This document shows, piece after piece, positions 23,309 through 31,453 of a DNA stretch of 61,891 nucleotides (within the stretch, counting starts at the first letter, position 1; the number at the start of each line of letters is the position of its first letter). Under the pieces are notes generated by a model. It saw only the letters and a list, made by a program, of their open reading frames with translations. It was not told the origin of the DNA and made no database searches. A program made the position numbers and the translations under genes. The stretch is from a virus. The stretch covers positions 1 to 61,891 of IMG/VR virus record IMGVR_UViG_3300028198_000001; one strand, 5' to 3'.

Positions 23309-23316
23309 TATTTATA
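23309..23316 (-). promoter_or_regulatory. T4-type late promoter box (TATAAATA)
   Basis: TATAAATA on the minus strand, about 108 bases before the 23201 start codon, reading toward the tube-like gene. It sits inside the desaturase leader, so late transcription here starts opposite to the desaturase. Confidence 0.55.
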
Positions 23317-23340
23317 ACACTTTTCACGAGGAAATATATA

Positions 23341-24129
23341 ATGGAACTTAATAAAACAGTCATAGGATTCTTCATTTTTCTGCATCTTGGTGCTTTACTA
23401 GCTTTACATCCTGCTACATTCTCTTGGTGTGCAGTCGCTACTATGTTGGTGATGTATTGGTTAACAGCCTCGATTGGAATATGTTTTGGTTATCATAGAT
23501 ACTTAACTCACAAAGGAATGTCTATGCCGAAATGGTTAGATTATACTATTGTGTTCTTAGGTACTCTGGCCTGTCAGAATGGCCCAATCAAATGGGTAGC
23601 TCATCATAGAATGCATCACCGATTTTCAGATAAAGAAGAGGACCCACATGATGCCAGTCGAGGATTTTGGTGGTCACATATCGGATGGATGCTTTATCAT
23701 AGAGATAGAATAGATAACCCCAAATCAATAGAATTATATACTAAGGATATTTACGATGATAACTTTTACCAATTCTTAGATAAATATTTTATCCACATTC
23801 AAGTAGCTTTAGGGATTATATTCTATTTAATAGGAGGTATCTCTTGGGTAGTATGGGGAATCTTTGTACGGATAGTATTGGTGTATCATGTGACTTGGTT
23901 AGTCAATAGTGCTTGTCATATGTGGGGATATAAAAACTTTGAACTAAAAGATGATTTATCCACAAACTGTTGGTGGAGTGCAATATTAAGCTTTGGTGAA
24001 GGGTGGCATAACAATCATCATAAATATCCAAAGAAAGCTAAACATGGTTTAAAGCTTTATGAGATTGATTTAACTTGGGTTTCTATTTGGGTATTATATA
24101 AGTTAGGTTTAATAAAGAGTATAAAGTAA
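23341..24129 (+). CDS. Membrane fatty-acid (acyl-CoA type) desaturase
   Basis: A 262-residue protein, the only plus-strand gene. It has the three histidine boxes of acyl-CoA/acyl-lipid delta-9-type desaturases, HRYLTH (52-57), HRMHH (89-93) and HNNHH (223-227), an extra H193 in NSACHMWG, and four hydrophobic spans (about 8-25, 31-49, 66-80, 152-186). It introduces a cis double bond in membrane fatty acids using a di-iron centre and would alter host membrane fluidity or lipid supply during infection. RBS GAGGAAATATATA precedes the ATG. It lies opposite to its surroundings, between a promoter at 24160-24195 and the genes that promoter appears to serve, suggesting acquisition as a cargo gene. 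Confidence 0.92.
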   Translation: MELNKTVIGFFIFLHLGALLALHPATFSWCAVATMLVMYWLTASIGICFGYHRYLTHKGMSMPKWLDYTIVFLGTLACQNGPIKWVAHHRMHHRFSDKEEDPHDASRGFWWSHIGWMLYHRDRIDNPKSIELYTKDIYDDNFYQFLDKYFIHIQVALGIIFYLIGGISWVVWGIFVRIVLVYHVTWLVNSACHMWGYKNFELKDDLSTNCWWSAILSFGEGWHNNHHKYPKKAKHGLKLYEIDLTWVSIWVLYKLGLIKSIK

Positions 24130-24159
24130 TATCTTAATCCCAACCGAACTGACATACAT

Positions 24160-24195
24160 AATATAACACAACGAAAAGTCCAATACAAGGAACAA
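24160..24195 (-). promoter_or_regulatory. Early-type promoter reading antisense into the desaturase
   Basis: Minus strand: TTGTTCC, TTGTAT (-35, 24183-24188), a 17-base spacer, TATATT (-10, 24160-24165). It is just inside the end of the nuclease gene's 3' flank. Transcription would run leftward through the plus-strand desaturase toward 23201 and uvsY. Confidence 0.65.
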
Positions 24196-24196
24196 G

Positions 24197-24613
24197 TTAA
24201 GAATATTTATATCCCATTCTATTAAGCTCTTGACGATTAAACATATGAGCTTTATGTATATCTATTTTAGACCTTCCATCATACTCAACAGCCATATGAC
24301 TCTCTATCATCAATTCATTGATATTAACACCATCAACTATAAGCTCTCCTAATATTCTCCCGAACTTCCCTCTCTTATCCAAGTAAGTTCTTAAAGCAAT
24401 ACAGGTTCCTTTCTTACATTGCTCTTTAAGAAAACTGGCAGCCAACTTACCATAAAACTTTTCTTCTTTATCTCTTGTACGGGATTCTGGGGTGTCAATA
24501 CCATAGAGTCGGATTCTTTGTTTAGCTAATATAATACCAAATCCTAAATCAATATCGACATCTACAGTATCTCCATCCACAATTCTTCGTATCTTAGCTT
24601 TGTATTCATGCAT
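24197..24613 (-). CDS. Thermonuclease (SNase-like) family nuclease
   Basis: A 138-residue OB-fold nuclease. RIVDGDTVDVDIDLG (about 9-23), RIRLYGIDTPES (about 33-44) and LDKRGKFGRILGEL contain the arginine and acidic residues of the staphylococcal nuclease active site. No signal peptide, so it acts in the cytoplasm, perhaps in host DNA degradation. It is separated by 1 base from the thioredoxin-like gene. Confidence 0.92.
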   Translation of the reverse strand: MHEYKAKIRRIVDGDTVDVDIDLGFGIILAKQRIRLYGIDTPESRTRDKEEKFYGKLAASFLKEQCKKGTCIALRTYLDKRGKFGRILGELIVDGVNINELMIESHMAVEYDGRSKIDIHKAHMFNRQELNRMGYKYS

Positions 24614-24614
24614 A

Positions 24615-25187
24615 TCAATTCATTGAACAAGGCATCCAAACTTCTTCTTTATCGTGGAAGTGAATATTCCCACCACAGTCAAGCCACTTAGATGCTTTCA
24701 ATGCCTCTTTAGGTGTTTTGTAAGTATGAGCAAAAATATCTCTTGAGTTAATAACTCCCTCAGGTGGTACTCTGCGACTACCAAAATCATCCATCGGTCC
24801 GTGAGAACCTTCTGGTTTTTCGATTACAATTTTTTCTGTTTCTTCTATGAATACTCCAATAGACTCAAAGAATTTTTCTTTGCCAGCATATCCTTCAAGC
24901 CGTGCAATTTCTTCATTGTTCCAAATAACAAATGTAGGTGTTGCACGAATTGGTGATAACCTACCTTCTTCCATAGCTTTAGCAATCCAGTCTGGCATTC
25001 TGTTATTTACTTGAATTACTTTAAGTGGAAGATACTTGGCATATTCTGTCTTGTCATAAGTGGGTGCTACTTCATTGAGAAAGGCCTGACAGTAACCACA
25101 ATGAGAATTACTAAACATCAACAACTCATATGCATAAACTGGAAAAGCAACTAATAGAAACAAAAATGTAAATAATATCTTTTTCAT
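24615..25187 (-). CDS. Exported thioredoxin-like protein
   Basis: A 190-residue protein with a signal peptide (MKKILFTFLFLLVAFPVYA, cleavage after 19), then a thioredoxin-like domain with the redox pair in SHCGYC (C30, C33) and a cis-proline segment RATPTFV. The C-terminal 60 residues (after PEGSHGPMDD) have two more cysteines. It probably acts in the periplasm on disulfides, perhaps helping fold exported phage proteins or altering the envelope. It lies between the gp23 terminator and the nuclease gene; RBS GGAGGTAAC. Confidence 0.82.
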   Translation of the reverse strand: MKKILFTFLFLLVAFPVYAYELLMFSNSHCGYCQAFLNEVAPTYDKTEYAKYLPLKVIQVNNRMPDWIAKAMEEGRLSPIRATPTFVIWNNEEIARLEGYAGKEKFFESIGVFIEETEKIVIEKPEGSHGPMDDFGSRRVPPEGVINSRDIFAHTYKTPKEALKASKWLDCGGNIHFHDKEEVWMPCSMN

Positions 25188-25201
25188 GTTACCTCCAAAA
25201 T

Positions 25202-25241
25202 AAAAAAAAAGAGGGACAGGGAATTAACCCCATCCCCCTCT
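25202..25241 (-). terminator. Rho-independent terminator after gp23
   Basis: On the minus strand a GC-rich hairpin with AGAGGG and CCCTCT outer arms and a TTAATT loop is followed by a run of nine T residues (25202-25210). It lies 21 bases after the major capsid stop. Confidence 0.85.
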
Positions 25242-25261
25242 AATTAAAAAACTAACTTAAC

Positions 25262-26503
25262 TTACATCAAGTTTAGTACTTTAGTTTTGCGATAGTAAAC
25301 ATTCGCACCGGTCGTGATTGCAGTAAACGGATTGGAAACAATTCCATATCTCGTTTTGAATCCGATTTTCGGTTGGAACGTATTCTCACCCATAGCACGA
25401 ACCATCTGTAGTGGAACGTACGGACAGTAGAACATACCAGCATCATATGCACTAGATCCCTTATAACCAACTACATAGAATTGGTCAGTTGTTCCGCCCC
25501 AATATGGGTCGATATAGACTTTCATCTTACCATTAAGAACACCAGCAAATGTTCGCTGAGAGTCATCAACGTCTAGGTTTGTTGACATTGCCGGAGCATA
25601 GTCAAGAATACCAGCCATTGCCATAGCAGATGCTACGTCAGAAGAACAGATCATAAAGTTACCTTTACCGCGTCGGGTTTGGATAGCAATTTGATTTGCA
25701 TCTCGTTCTACTTGATACAATAGACCTTTGAATTTCTCAACCATCCAACGACCATTAGAGTCGGTGTTGAGGTCGAAAGTTCCAGCAGTTGTCGTATCAG
25801 TCTGCGCACCAGCTTTAGCAGCAAAATAGATTGTACGAATTACTTCCCGGTTAATTTCTGCAAGAATCTCAGAAGAAAGAATATTCGCAAGTTCTGTTTC
25901 AGCATCCAAACCGTGAACGGCTTTTAGATCCTGAGCAAGTTCTGTTGAGTACTCAGCTTTGAGAGCTCGAGTCTTAGCAGTAACGGAAGTTTTCTCAATG
26001 GTGAAAGCCATTTGAGCATAGTTAGTTCCGCCACCATCACCAAGAGCTTCAGCCTGGGTAGTAGTGTGTCCAGCACCAGTTGTCCAAGTACCATCAAACG
26101 GATTGTTGGTATTATCGGTAGCAACATGAGTACCAGTACCAGAGAAATCTGAATCAGCTTCGTTGTGTAGTGCTTCCGCCCCACCCTGTGAAGTGTAATG
26201 AGATTTCATGGCAAAGATCAATCCCGTAGGACCGGTCATAGGTTGTACACCACAAACGTCATAAGCGATCATCTGAGGCATTGCTCTACGAACCAAAGAA
26301 ACTAAAATAGGATCCCACTTTGCAACTCCACCCGTGTCAGGCATAACACCTGCATCATTAGCGGGTTGCTCAGAAAGAAACTTCTCTTGATTCTCAAGTA
26401 GACGTAAAGTAACATCTCTACGATAAGTATCTTTAATTTCAGGAAGATCGGCATGTTCCATTACGGGTTGCCACTTGTCCTTTATTGTTTCTGATAAATA
26501 CAT
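25262..26503 (-). CDS. 23: Major capsid protein (T4 gp23)
   Basis: A 413-residue HK97-fold capsid protein of the T4 family. MYLSETIKDKWQPVMEHADLPEIKDTYRRDVTLRLLENQ at the start and DPILVSLVRRAMPQMIAYDVCGVQPMTGPTGLIFAMKS (split here only by the usual cleavage region near residue 50-60) are gp23 hallmarks; LIFAM and FKTRYGIVSNPF are also conserved. Gp21 is expected to remove the N-terminal part. No separate gp24 vertex protein is seen. RBS AAGGAGAAG; a strong terminator follows. Confidence 0.97.
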   Translation of the reverse strand: MYLSETIKDKWQPVMEHADLPEIKDTYRRDVTLRLLENQEKFLSEQPANDAGVMPDTGGVAKWDPILVSLVRRAMPQMIAYDVCGVQPMTGPTGLIFAMKSHYTSQGGAEALHNEADSDFSGTGTHVATDNTNNPFDGTWTTGAGHTTTQAEALGDGGGTNYAQMAFTIEKTSVTAKTRALKAEYSTELAQDLKAVHGLDAETELANILSSEILAEINREVIRTIYFAAKAGAQTDTTTAGTFDLNTDSNGRWMVEKFKGLLYQVERDANQIAIQTRRGKGNFMICSSDVASAMAMAGILDYAPAMSTNLDVDDSQRTFAGVLNGKMKVYIDPYWGGTTDQFYVVGYKGSSAYDAGMFYCPYVPLQMVRAMGENTFQPKIGFKTRYGIVSNPFTAITTGANVYYRKTKVLNLM

Positions 26504-26579
26504 TTACTTCTCCTTTATAAATTTAAAATATTAAGTTTTAAAACTTCACTTTCACGTTATCCATATATCTAAAATAAGA

Positions 26580-27734
26580 TTACTTCTTTAAGTTAGAAAT
26601 TGCAGCCATGACACTATCCATTCTACCATCACCTTTTCCATTAGTCACTTCTTTATTAGTAGCTGCTGTATTCTTATTATCTTCCAGTTTCTTATCTGAT
26701 TTAAAGTAACTGTTTTTAATAATATTCAACTTCTCTTTATACTGCTTGTCTGATTCGTAATCAACATCTTCGGTTAACTCTTTCATTTTTTCAATGTCAG
26801 TATCAACCATGCCTTCTACGATATCTCGGAATGCGTCTTTAGCTTTATAAGTATTTAATTCATTCACCGTATCCATGTGCTTCTGAGTTTGCTCGTCAAG
26901 TTTAGTTTCCACTTCGGCAACTTCTTGTACAAGACTCTCAAAGACATCTTCCTTTTCTGCTGGAACATCAATATAATGTTCCTCAAACAATTTCTTCAAA
27001 CCAGAAATAAAGCTCTCTGTGACTTCGTTGCGAACACCTTGTTCAACAGCGAGTTTATTTTCTTCCATCCATTCTTTAACAACATAATTCATATACTCAT
27101 CCATTTTTTCAGTCATCTCTGTCTGAATGGCTTCTGTTTTCGTTTCCATATATGTCTTAGATTCATCTCGGATTTGCTTACGAATTTTAGAAATCTTAGA
27201 CTTAACAGCAGCCTCAAAGATTGTAGCAGCTTTCGTTTTGAATTCCTCAGAAAGGTCTTCACCATCTACAAGAGCAGCAACATCTTCAGAAACATCTACA
27301 TCAATATCTTCTTTCTTAGCCTTCTTAGATTCTTTCTCCTCATCATCATCTTCGTCATCTTCGTCATCATCATCTTTTTTATCTTTGTTCAACCAAGGAG
27401 GCATGCCTTCTTTTTTAGACTTTTTAGATTCTTTCTTAGATTTCTTAGATTCTACTTCTTCTTCATCATCCTCATCATCTTCTTCGTCATCTTCGTAATC
27501 TTCGTCATCTTCTTCTTTCTTTGCTTTGGCTTCTGCTTTAGCAGAGGCTTTGGACTTTTTTGTTTTGGGATCTTTTGCTTTGCCCTTACCATCTTCTCCA
27601 TCAGGCTCTGAATTACTTCGACCTTCTTCATCATCAATATCAGGTAATCCTAATTCTTTATTAGCACTTTTCGCTTCTTCCATATCAACCTCTTCAAGTT
27701 TTCCATCATCTGTGAGTGTTTCTTTCTTTGCCAT
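26580..27734 (-). CDS. 22: Prohead core scaffold protein (T4 gp22)
   Basis: A 384-residue protein from MAKKETLTDDGK, extremely rich in Lys, Glu and Asp (about 20-150) and then helical/coiled coil. It sits between gp21 and gp23 as in T4. It forms the internal scaffold degraded by gp21 during maturation. The frame extends 24 codons further upstream, but 27734 is preferred: RBS AGGAGATTAAC precedes it and the late promoter at 27770-27777 lies inside that extension. Confidence 0.9.
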   Translation of the reverse strand: MAKKETLTDDGKLEEVDMEEAKSANKELGLPDIDDEEGRSNSEPDGEDGKGKAKDPKTKKSKASAKAEAKAKKEEDDEDYEDDEEDDEDDEEEVESKKSKKESKKSKKEGMPPWLNKDKKDDDDEDDEDDDEEKESKKAKKEDIDVDVSEDVAALVDGEDLSEEFKTKAATIFEAAVKSKISKIRKQIRDESKTYMETKTEAIQTEMTEKMDEYMNYVVKEWMEENKLAVEQGVRNEVTESFISGLKKLFEEHYIDVPAEKEDVFESLVQEVAEVETKLDEQTQKHMDTVNELNTYKAKDAFRDIVEGMVDTDIEKMKELTEDVDYESDKQYKEKLNIIKNSYFKSDKKLEDNKNTAATNKEVTNGKGDGRMDSVMAAISNLKK

Positions 27735-27769
27735 TGTTAATCTCCTAAAAAGTAATTTATTTCGTATAA

Positions 27770-27777
27770 TATTTATA
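27770..27777 (-). promoter_or_regulatory. T4-type late promoter of gp22/gp23
   Basis: Minus strand TATAAATA, 36 bases upstream of the gp22 start at 27734, between gp21 and gp22. It matches the T4 late consensus exactly. Confidence 0.78.
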
Positions 27778-27780
27778 AGA

Positions 27781-28419
27781 CTATAGATTTTGAAGGAATT
27801 TTGCAAAAACTTCTATCTTTTTCTGCTCGAGTTCCCTCGATTTTGCGTTCTCGATGGTTTTTCTCATACTATTTATATCTTGTTCTTTAATAACACCGTT
27901 GTCCCATATCCATTCTTTGCCTTCCATAATACCATCAACAAATGCATCAGGTGCTGACGGGTCAGCAACAATATCAACTGTGGATAAAACAAAGTCTTTC
28001 TGTACTTCATTAACACCATGTTTATTTGGTTTAACACTTCCCATACCTCTGGAAGATACACCAAGCTTAACACCCTCACTAATAAGATTTTTTACAATCT
28101 TACCATTTGGAGTATCCATTACTTTTGCTTTACCAATAAAATTTTTGCCATCTTCAACAAGTTCTTTAATAACGTGTGAAACCCTGTCTAAATTAATAAC
28201 GGGTCCTGCTGGATGACCAAGTTCTCCAAGAGCTCGTCCCTCTGCAACGTAACGTCTATTAAAGTTATTTACTTCTTTCTGTAAAACAGCATGAGGATAT
28301 ATTCTGCCATTCTGATTTTTCATATCAGCTTGCATAAAGATACCTTTAATATACTGTTCTTTACTTTTACCTTCAGTAATATACTCAACCTCATTAGTAT
28401 GTTCAGTTATTAATTTCAT
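27781..28419 (-). CDS. 21: Prohead core protease (T4 gp21)
   Basis: A 212-residue serine protease of the herpesvirus-assemblin-like S77 family. GELGHP (H69) and GVSSRG (S122/S123) supply the catalytic His and Ser, and VDIVADPSAPDAF follows. It cleaves core and capsid proteins during head maturation. The stop lies just before the late promoter of gp22; the start overlaps the basic core gene by 4 bases. Confidence 0.95.
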   Translation of the reverse strand: MKLITEHTNEVEYITEGKSKEQYIKGIFMQADMKNQNGRIYPHAVLQKEVNNFNRRYVAEGRALGELGHPAGPVINLDRVSHVIKELVEDGKNFIGKAKVMDTPNGKIVKNLISEGVKLGVSSRGMGSVKPNKHGVNEVQKDFVLSTVDIVADPSAPDAFVDGIMEGKEWIWDNGVIKEQDINSMRKTIENAKSRELEQKKIEVFAKFLQNL

Positions 28420-28784
28420 GTGTTTTCCCCTCGTTTCTTTATTCGTTCCGATTCTGCTCCACGAACTTTTGGTAATATTTTTTTTGCAATTCTTTTAATT
28501 ACAGTTTTCTTTTTGTTTAACTTTTTTTCTAATGCTTCTCTGCCTGCTATAGATAACTCAGATTTCTTTCTATCCTTTAAAATCTTTTTTGTAATTATAT
28601 CTCTTGCTTTCTTCAATGCTCTTGATTTTAATTTTTCAGGAGTTGCTCTACGCTTCATAGCAATCTTACGTTTCCGAGCAATTTGTTTTCCTTTTGTTTT
28701 CATCATTCTTGATCTTTTCATACGAGCTGACTTACTCATTATTTCATCAAGAACATTATTAATCATATCATCAATCTGTTTCAT
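28416..28784 (-). CDS. Highly basic prohead core protein (122 aa)
   Basis: A lysine/arginine-rich protein (KRSRMMKTKGKQIARKRK and similar) between gp21 and the coiled-coil core protein, the position of small prohead-core/internal proteins in T4-like phages. It could bind the acidic gp22 scaffold or DNA. ATG at 28784 is chosen because AAGGAG lies just before it; ATG at 28805 is an alternative. It overlaps the preceding gene by 14 bases or more. Confidence 0.65.
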   Translation of the reverse strand: MKQIDDMINNVLDEIMSKSARMKRSRMMKTKGKQIARKRKIAMKRRATPEKLKSRALKKARDIITKKILKDRKKSELSIAGREALEKKLNKKKTVIKRIAKKILPKVRGAESERIKKRGENT

Positions 28785-29298
28785 TATCTCCTTCCCACTC
28801 AGCATCTATTTCGTCATAGAATTTTTTCTTATCATCACCTTTTAATTGTGATGGACTTGTTACTCCATACTTTTTTAGTTTAGCATCAAAGAATTTTTTA
28901 TAAGCTGCCTTGTCACCTGTTCCACCATCTTTACCTTCATCCTTTGGTGTGTCTTGTGATGCTTCCCATTCTTTATGTGACATATCAGAATGAACTTTAT
29001 CACAATCATGGTTTTCAGTTCTTCGGCCATCACCACCAGCACATTTTTTTCTTGCACCATCAGACTTAATATACTCTACTACTTTATTAACAATACTTTC
29101 TTTTTTTGTTTGACTACTTCGTTTTTCTATTTCTTTATCACGTTCTGCTTGTCGTTTAGTTTGTTCTTTATCTTGCTCAGCTTTTCTAACAGCAACTTCT
29201 TTTTCTTTATTAGTACGCCTTAAAGAATTTTCTTTATCTCTATTAGCTTTCTTTACAGCTGATAAATCTTCTGCTAAATAACTTCTAAAAGTTTTCAT
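28771..29298 (-). CDS. Coiled-coil prohead core-like protein (175 aa)
   Basis: The first 80 residues are a charged repetitive coiled coil (RRTNKEKEVAVRKAEQDKEQ and similar); the rest has a small cysteine pair (CAGGDGRRTENHDC) and a soluble KFFDAKLKKYGV region. Position between gp20 and gp21 suggests a prohead core or head-internal protein. I do not recognise a named family. Confidence 0.6.
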   Translation of the reverse strand: MKTFRSYLAEDLSAVKKANRDKENSLRRTNKEKEVAVRKAEQDKEQTKRQAERDKEIEKRSSQTKKESIVNKVVEYIKSDGARKKCAGGDGRRTENHDCDKVHSDMSHKEWEASQDTPKDEGKDGGTGDKAAYKKFFDAKLKKYGVTSPSQLKGDDKKKFYDEIDAEWEGDNETD

Positions 29299-29492
29299 TT
29301 ATCTGCCTCTACAGGTGTTGGTGCAACCTCTGGTTCTGGTGCATTAGTTGGTAATTCATATTTGAAAGATGTTTTAAAATCTTCAATTGCTTTAAAAGAT
29401 TTATCTTTCAAAATTTTTGTAATGCCGTCTTTAGCTTTATTTAATTTCTTACTAAGAATATCCTTTAATACAGAACTTTTAATATCAGTCAT
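29295..29492 (-). CDS. Small prohead core-like protein (65 aa)
   Basis: A lysine-rich helical N-terminus (about 1-48) and a proline-rich acidic tail (PTNAPEPEVAPTPVEADK). Located like gp67 in T4, after the portal gene, and overlapping both neighbours by 4-8 bases. Homology to gp67 is not shown. Confidence 0.55.
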   Translation of the reverse strand: MTDIKSSVLKDILSKKLNKAKDGITKILKDKSFKAIEDFKTSFKYELPTNAPEPEVAPTPVEADK

Positions 29493-29871
29493 TGTTAATC
29501 CTTTCTTTCATTACATTCTTAATTGATTCAATTAATAAATTATCTGTAAGAGTACCTTCTTTAATCCACTCTTTAACTTCATCTTCTGTATCTTGATCTT
29601 TACCAGAAATTCTTCCAAGAACATCCTTTTTCCAGTCTGTCTTTTGAACACGTTCAATAGATTTAATATCGTCTGGTTTTTTCAATTTTTTTCTTAGGTC
29701 TGCTTTAACTTGTCCAGCACTTTTTGCATCAACATAGAATGATGGAAACCCTTCTACTTCTACTTTCCACATTGCTTCTGTAAATAAATTCTGTTTATAA
29801 TTTTCAATAAAACTTTTAGTTTTTACTTTAAGAATAGATTTCATAGTGTTATGTGGTTTAAAATTCTTCAT
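29485..29871 (-). CDS. Small head-region protein (128 aa), unknown
   Basis: Basic protein with a central WKVEVEGFPSFYVDAKSAGQVKADLRKKLKKPDDI, which reads like a small alpha/beta domain, and an acidic C-terminal helix. Gene position (just after portal, 14-base overlap with its stop) suggests a head-assembly role. The start at 29871 has GGGAG at proper distance; 29889, 29877 and 29844 are alternatives. Confidence 0.6.
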   Translation of the reverse strand: MKNFKPHNTMKSILKVKTKSFIENYKQNLFTEAMWKVEVEGFPSFYVDAKSAGQVKADLRKKLKKPDDIKSIERVQKTDWKKDVLGRISGKDQDTEDEVKEWIKEGTLTDNLLIESIKNVMKERINND

Positions 29872-31378
29872 CTTCATCTCCCATGTCATCTTCTTCCTCT
29901 TCTGGTTTTTCTGCAGCTATCTGTTTATCAATTTCTTTAATCTGCTCTTCACTTTGTTGTAAAATATTTTTACGCAGATACTCTGATGAAATGTATTTAC
30001 CAACATACTCCTCAGCCATTGAAACCAACTCAAAACGATCTCTCATAATCTCAGAGTTTTTCAACTCCATAAAATGAGAATCTTTAGCCCAGATATAATC
30101 AATACGATCTTTAATACTGGCCCAATCTTCTTCTTTAATAATACCTTTAAGAATCAACTGAACTCTTAGTATATCACAAAACAAATAAGAAAATCGTTGT
30201 CGTAACCGAGTAATAAACTTTCCAAACTTTACTTCATCTCTTGTAATCTCAGAAGCTCTTCCAAGGTTAAAAGATGTTGAATCTGTACCTTCAATCCTAG
30301 ATACTGGAACATTTAAAGACTTGTACAGTTTCTTTCTGAAATATTCTATGTCATCTGTTTCACCAAGATTTTGTCCGCCAGGAAGTGTACTGATCTCAGT
30401 ACCACGACCGCCTTCTCGTCTTGGCAACCAAAAATCTTCCAACATCGAAAGATGTTTTCTTTGATCTTCTACTTCTCCCGATGAAGCATTATAAATCATT
30501 TTCTGTTTATACCGATTCATTACTTGTTGTAAGTACTGCTCGGCTTTCAACTTCGGAAGATTACCAACATCAATATAAAATATTCTTCGTTCAGGAGCTC
30601 TTGCTAACCTATAGATTACTAGAGCATCCTCAATCATTCGTAACTGATTAAATGGTTTAATTGCTTTGTACAAATAACCAATAACAATTTGTTTGGATGT
30701 ATCAATCAATCCTGAGTGAACATATGAAATTGCATCAGGTGCCACTTGAATAGCCTGTTGATTTGGCATACCTGATTGAAACGAATTTGTTGTCATAGAA
30801 TCTGGTGTATAAACATAATACTCATTAACAGCTTTGACAAGCTCTGCACCAGTTCCACTTTTTTCTTTTTCAACTTCACGAATTTTATTAATATTCAAAG
30901 GATCAATAGGAACCAATTCTTTGATTCCATCTTTAGGTCTAGTATTATCAATAACTATATGGTGATACAACCTTGCATCTATGTACCACTTTCTAAACAA
31001 ATCTGTACCGTTATGATTAAAATCTAACAAGTCCAGAATTGTAGAGAACTCTGTATGTATCTTATCTTTAATACCATCAGTATAATCTAACTTATCTAAA
31101 TCAAGTGATACTGCTGGTTTTCCTTCTTCATGAATTACTGCATCATTAATAATATCTTCTACAGCTCCATCTACTTCTTGAGAAAATCCCATATCACGAT
31201 ATTTTTGAACTAAAACCTTTTCATCTTTTGCATCAACATCTTGATTAAGATAATGACCCATGATACCACCACCATCAACAACGGTAGTCGCACCATCAGT
31301 ATTCTCAGGTGTTACAAAAGTTTTCCCTTTTTTCTTCTTTTTAGATTTTAACTCAAAACCAAATAATTCAATAGCCAT
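29858..31378 (-). CDS. 20: Portal vertex protein (T4 gp20)
   Basis: A 506-residue portal protein with family traits: YRDMGFSQEVDGAVEDIINDAV early, LYKAIKPFNQLRMIEDALVIYRLARAPERRIFYIDVGNLPK in the middle, and a very acidic C-terminus. It forms the dodecameric DNA entry/exit ring. RBS AAGGAAACT; a strong hairpin terminator separates it from gp19. Confidence 0.96.
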   Translation of the reverse strand: MAIELFGFELKSKKKKKGKTFVTPENTDGATTVVDGGGIMGHYLNQDVDAKDEKVLVQKYRDMGFSQEVDGAVEDIINDAVIHEEGKPAVSLDLDKLDYTDGIKDKIHTEFSTILDLLDFNHNGTDLFRKWYIDARLYHHIVIDNTRPKDGIKELVPIDPLNINKIREVEKEKSGTGAELVKAVNEYYVYTPDSMTTNSFQSGMPNQQAIQVAPDAISYVHSGLIDTSKQIVIGYLYKAIKPFNQLRMIEDALVIYRLARAPERRIFYIDVGNLPKLKAEQYLQQVMNRYKQKMIYNASSGEVEDQRKHLSMLEDFWLPRREGGRGTEISTLPGGQNLGETDDIEYFRKKLYKSLNVPVSRIEGTDSTSFNLGRASEITRDEVKFGKFITRLRQRFSYLFCDILRVQLILKGIIKEEDWASIKDRIDYIWAKDSHFMELKNSEIMRDRFELVSMAEEYVGKYISSEYLRKNILQQSEEQIKEIDKQIAAEKPEEEEDDMGDEDEEF

Positions 31379-31409
31379 AAAAAGTTTCCTTGTTTTTTTT
31401 CATAATAAT

Positions 31410-31437
31410 AAGAGGAGTGGGTTAACCCACTCCTCTT
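31410..31437 (-). terminator. Perfect-stem hairpin terminator between gp19 and gp20
   Basis: A 28-base perfect palindrome: 12-bp GC-rich stem (AAGAGGAGTGGG / CCCACTCCTCTT) with a TTAA loop, 16 bases beyond the gp19 stop, followed on the minus strand by TTATTATTATG. It can work in both directions. Confidence 0.8.
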
Positions 31438-31453
31438 GTTTATTCAGTTTTTA

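Noticed and set aside
26877-27611. Long plus-strand frame of 244 codons, Phe/Ile-rich
   Set aside because: It is the complement of the Lys/Glu/Asp-rich gp22 scaffold; low-complexity codons such as GAA and GAT rarely create stops on the other strand.
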